NCBI GenBank assembly: GCA_030035585.1
Contig: CM057482.1
Location: 15,735,001-15,799,000, forward strand
DNA length: 64,000 nucleotides
DNA from: Dugong dugon
Lineage: Eukaryota > Chordata > Mammalia > Sirenia > Dugongidae
Direction: 5' to 3'
This document shows, piece by piece, positions 62,016 through 64,000 of the stretch. The stretch's first letter is position 1, and the number at the start of each line of letters is the position of its first letter. The position numbers were made by a program, and so were the translations under genes. The notes under the pieces were generated by a model. The model ran no database searches, was not told where the DNA came from, and saw only the letters and a program-made list of their open reading frames with translations.

Positions 62016-62350
62016 ACTGGTCTAGGTAGACAAAAAGGAACAGGACATCCTACACTTTTTTTATTGTTGTAAAAATATATATATAACATTTTTCCATTCA
62101 ACATTTTTCAGGTATTCAACTTAGTGGTCTCAATCACATTAACCATGTTATGCAAACATTCCCCTTAATCATTGCCAAATTTCCCATCACCACAAACAAA
62201 CTCACTGCTTCCTAAACAATGGCTCCCCCTCGTCTCCTCCCTCCCTCCCTTGGTAACCACTAAGAAACTTTGGTCCCTATACATTAGCCTATTTTTGTCA
62301 TTTCACATAAGTTGGGCATACAATATTTGTCCTTTTCTGGATGACTTATT

Positions 62351-62670
62351 ATTTTTATTGTACTTTAGATGAATAGTTTCTCATGAAACAGTTAGTACAC
62401 ATATTGTTTTATGATATTGGTTAACAACGCCATGACATGTCAGCACTCTCCCGTCTCAGCCTTCGGTTCCCTATTACCGGCTTTCCTGTCCCCTCCAGCC
62501 TTCTAGTCCTTGTCCCTGGGCTGTTGTGCCCCATTAGTCTTTTTTGTGCTGTTGTTGTTTGTTTTATGGGCTCGTCTAATCTTTGGCTGAAGGGTGAACC
62601 TCAGGAGTGATGTCATTACTGAGCTAAAAGTGCGTTGGGGGCCATACTCTCGGGGTTTCTCCAGTCTCTC
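62351..62670 (-). mobile_element. Lineage L1 3' end nested in L1
   Basis: 'ATAGTTTCTCATGAAACAG', 'GGCTCGTCTAATCTTTGGC', 'GAGTGATGTCATTACTGAGC'. Flanks TGGATGACTTATT (62338-62350) and TGAATGACTTATT (62671-62683), a 13-bp TSD with one change. Confidence 0.87.
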
Positions 62671-62733
62671 TGAATGACTTATTTGGTTCATCATAGAGCC
62701 TTGCAGGTTCATCCATGTTGTGACATGTATCAG

Positions 62734-62885
62734 GATTTCATTTCTCTTTATGGCTGAGTAGCATTCCACTGTGTGTACGTACCCCATTTTGTTCATGCAT
62801 TCATCTGTTGATGGCCATTTAGGCTGTGTCCACTTTTGGCTATTGTGAATAGTGCTGCACTGAACATTGGTGTCCATGTGTCTGT
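62734..62885 (-). pseudogene. L1 ORF2 C-terminal remnant
   Basis: On the minus strand the block reads KWPSTDECMNKMGYVHT then YSAIKRNEI (62760-62734), the conserved C-terminal end of mammalian L1 ORF2 protein, just before an HVTTWMNLQG segment. About 50 codons survive, with no endonuclease or polymerase catalytic motifs. Dead by 5' truncation. Confidence 0.9.
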
Positions 62886-63114
62886 TTGTGTCGCTGCTTT
62901 CCAGTGGAAGAAGGCATTCTTGAAGGCAGTGAGCAGCGGAAGGTGGCAGGATGAGACAATGCGCAGAGCAAAAGAGGGCATAGCCTGTGTCAGCAAGAGC
63001 AGGGATGCCAGACTGGGAGGGGTAGGGAGAAAACAAGCAGGCTGGTGGCAGGTAGCAAGAACGAGCTATCTCTATTCTTCCGGTCCAGTCTCTCTGCCTC
63101 CCCCGTTCCCTACA
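62886..63114. other. Unassigned sequence
   Basis: Nothing recognised. Confidence 0.3.
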
Positions 63115-63480
63115 GGGGTCCGAAGAGAGATTCGTAGCCTAAACAACTTATGCAGTGCCACGGATCCCTTCTGCCGAGTGTGATAAACTCTGTTTCATAA
63201 AGAAGACATGAATGGCTGTAATCAGATACAATGTTTGCTACGCTGAACAAAATGAGCAAAAGAAAGAAAAAAAAAGCAGCCAGGCTATAATTATGGGTGT
63301 AATATTTCAGCCCATTAGCAAAAAATATCTCAGAAACATGCGGCCCCGCCTTCTCAGCCGAAAAATTGGATGCTGAGGGAAAGGCAGAGAGCACAGAGCG
63401 CTGAAGCAGAGGTCTAATTAATTGCTTATGCATTTTTCTTTTTTCTTGGCTGGCGGTGGGTTCTGACAATTCTGGGTCTT
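63115..63480. promoter_or_regulatory. Candidate conserved non-coding element
   Basis: 'GCTATAATTATGGGTG', 'TTTCAGCCCATTAGC', 'GTCTAATTAATTGCTTATGC', 'GCTGTAATCAGATAC' (homeodomain/GATA-like). Repeat-free, with an A-rich run at 63261-63275. Confidence 0.4.
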
Positions 63481-63589
63481 TTGCTGCACCAGATTAAAGG
63501 GGAGCTTGTCACCCCCAGGCAGTGCCTCCCTGGGGACTTTCTTGGGCACACACCAGTCACTTCCTCAGTCTGGCCCCGCCTAGCCCAAT

Positions 63590-63745
63590 ACTAATCAAGG
63601 GCCTGCCACATACTAAGCACTTTAGTTTCTTTGTAAAATAATAGCTACCTTTGGTTGCCCGCTGTGTGCCAGGCGCAGTGGTAAGCCCTTTACAAATGTG
63701 CTCTCATGTTTCCTTTCGGGAGCTGTGTGAGGTAGTGGACTAGAC
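63590..63745 (-). mobile_element. MIR SINE 3' half
   Basis: 'GTGTGCCAGGCGCAGTGG', 'TAAGCCCTTTACAAATGTGC'. Confidence 0.82.
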
Positions 63746-63895
63746 ATTGTTGATATCCTTCTGGTCCCTTTTTACTTCCTTTTGAGCCCCAGTACCTGTG
63801 ACTGTCCTTGGAGGACCATCCAAAAGCTACTAGAGCCCCTTTACCTGGGTGCAGGGAGCCCACTTATCTGGGAGTCCATGCCTCCCTTCCCGTTC
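63746..63895. other. Unassigned sequence
   Basis: Nothing recognised. Confidence 0.3.
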
Positions 63896-64000
63896 CTGGT
63901 TCCTGGGTGGTGCAAACCATTAAGCGCTTGACTACTAGCCTAAAGGTTGGTGGTTCAAACCCACCCAGAGGTGCCTTGGAAGTCAGGCCTGGTGATCTGC
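63896..64000 (+). mobile_element. AfroSINE, GAGTCC subtype, cut by window end
   Basis: 'TTCCTGGGTGGTGCAAACC', B box 'GGTGGTTCAAACCC', 'GTGCCTTGGAAGTCAGGCC'. Continues beyond the window. Confidence 0.95.

Larger units (their letters stand above)
62055..62885 (-). mobile_element. L1, 3' UTR and end of ORF2, split by a younger L1
   Basis: T-rich start at 62055, 'GGGCATACAATATTTGTCC' up to 62350. It resumes at 62671 with 'CATCCATGTTGTGACATG', 'GGCTATTGTGAATAGTGC'. The text is continuous L1 in reverse once 62351-62670 is removed. Confidence 0.88.

Noticed and set aside
62503-63036. 177-codon minus-strand frame
   Set aside because: It is a chance join of unique sequence, an old L1 ORF2 end and a nested L1 3' UTR.

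Overview
The window is mammalian nuclear DNA from an afrotherian, most likely an elephant or a close paenungulate. The diagnosis rests on about 30 tRNA-headed SINE copies of the AfroSINE type (5' head GAGCCCTGGTGG or GAGTCCCTGGGTGG, 3' end reading about CGACTCGACGGCAA). They occur with BovB-like RTE LINE sequence, lineage L1 3' ends and old placental repeats (MIR, L2, L1M, MaLR/MLT1 LTRs, MER5A, MER20). Repeat names come from recognition by eye, not a library search, so superfamilies are safer than subfamilies.

I find no intact protein-coding gene, no convincing exon, no RNA gene, no CRISPR array and no CpG-island promoter. Every reading frame of 60 to 190 codons is explained by a repeat, a simple sequence or chance in GC-rich DNA. 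The only recognisable protein remnants are two dead LINE reverse-transcriptase C-termini on the minus strand (5842-6290 RTE, 62734-62885 L1). The window looks intergenic or deep-intronic.

Layout. 1-10 kb: old L1M, then an RTE LINE at 4538-6335 broken by an ERV-type LTR with internal tandem repeats and by an L1, then two MaLR-type LTRs. 10-23 kb: mostly unique GC-rich sequence with scattered SINEs and MIRs, an L1M 3' end, and a tRNA-Gly-headed SINE with an RTE-like tail. 23-27 kb: L1 nested in an AfroSINE, plus more MaLR LTRs. 27.6-29.4 kb: repeat-poor sequence dense in homeodomain, FOX, MEF2 and MEIS-like words, the best candidate for a conserved developmental enhancer. 30-45 kb: simple repeats, an ERV LTR, L1 3' ends in both orientations, and an L2 split by an LTR. 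46-54 kb: further enhancer-like islands, an LTR nested in an LTR, a SINE nested in an LTR, and two AfroSINEs facing opposite ways inside one DNA transposon. 55-56.2 kb: a degenerate ATC-triplet tract. 57-64 kb: an L2 carrying an L1M (itself carrying a SINE) and an LTR, then MER20, GATA repeats, an RTE-tailed element, L1 in L1, and one more enhancer-like island.

The elements do not form a pathway. What the window records is a relative history of insertion, dated by target-site duplications I could read directly: L2, MIR and MLT1 are hosts; L1M and MaLR come next; AfroSINE, RTE and lineage L1 are youngest. It also shows that AfroSINE tails share sequence with the RTE 3' end, which fits RTE-driven SINE mobilisation.
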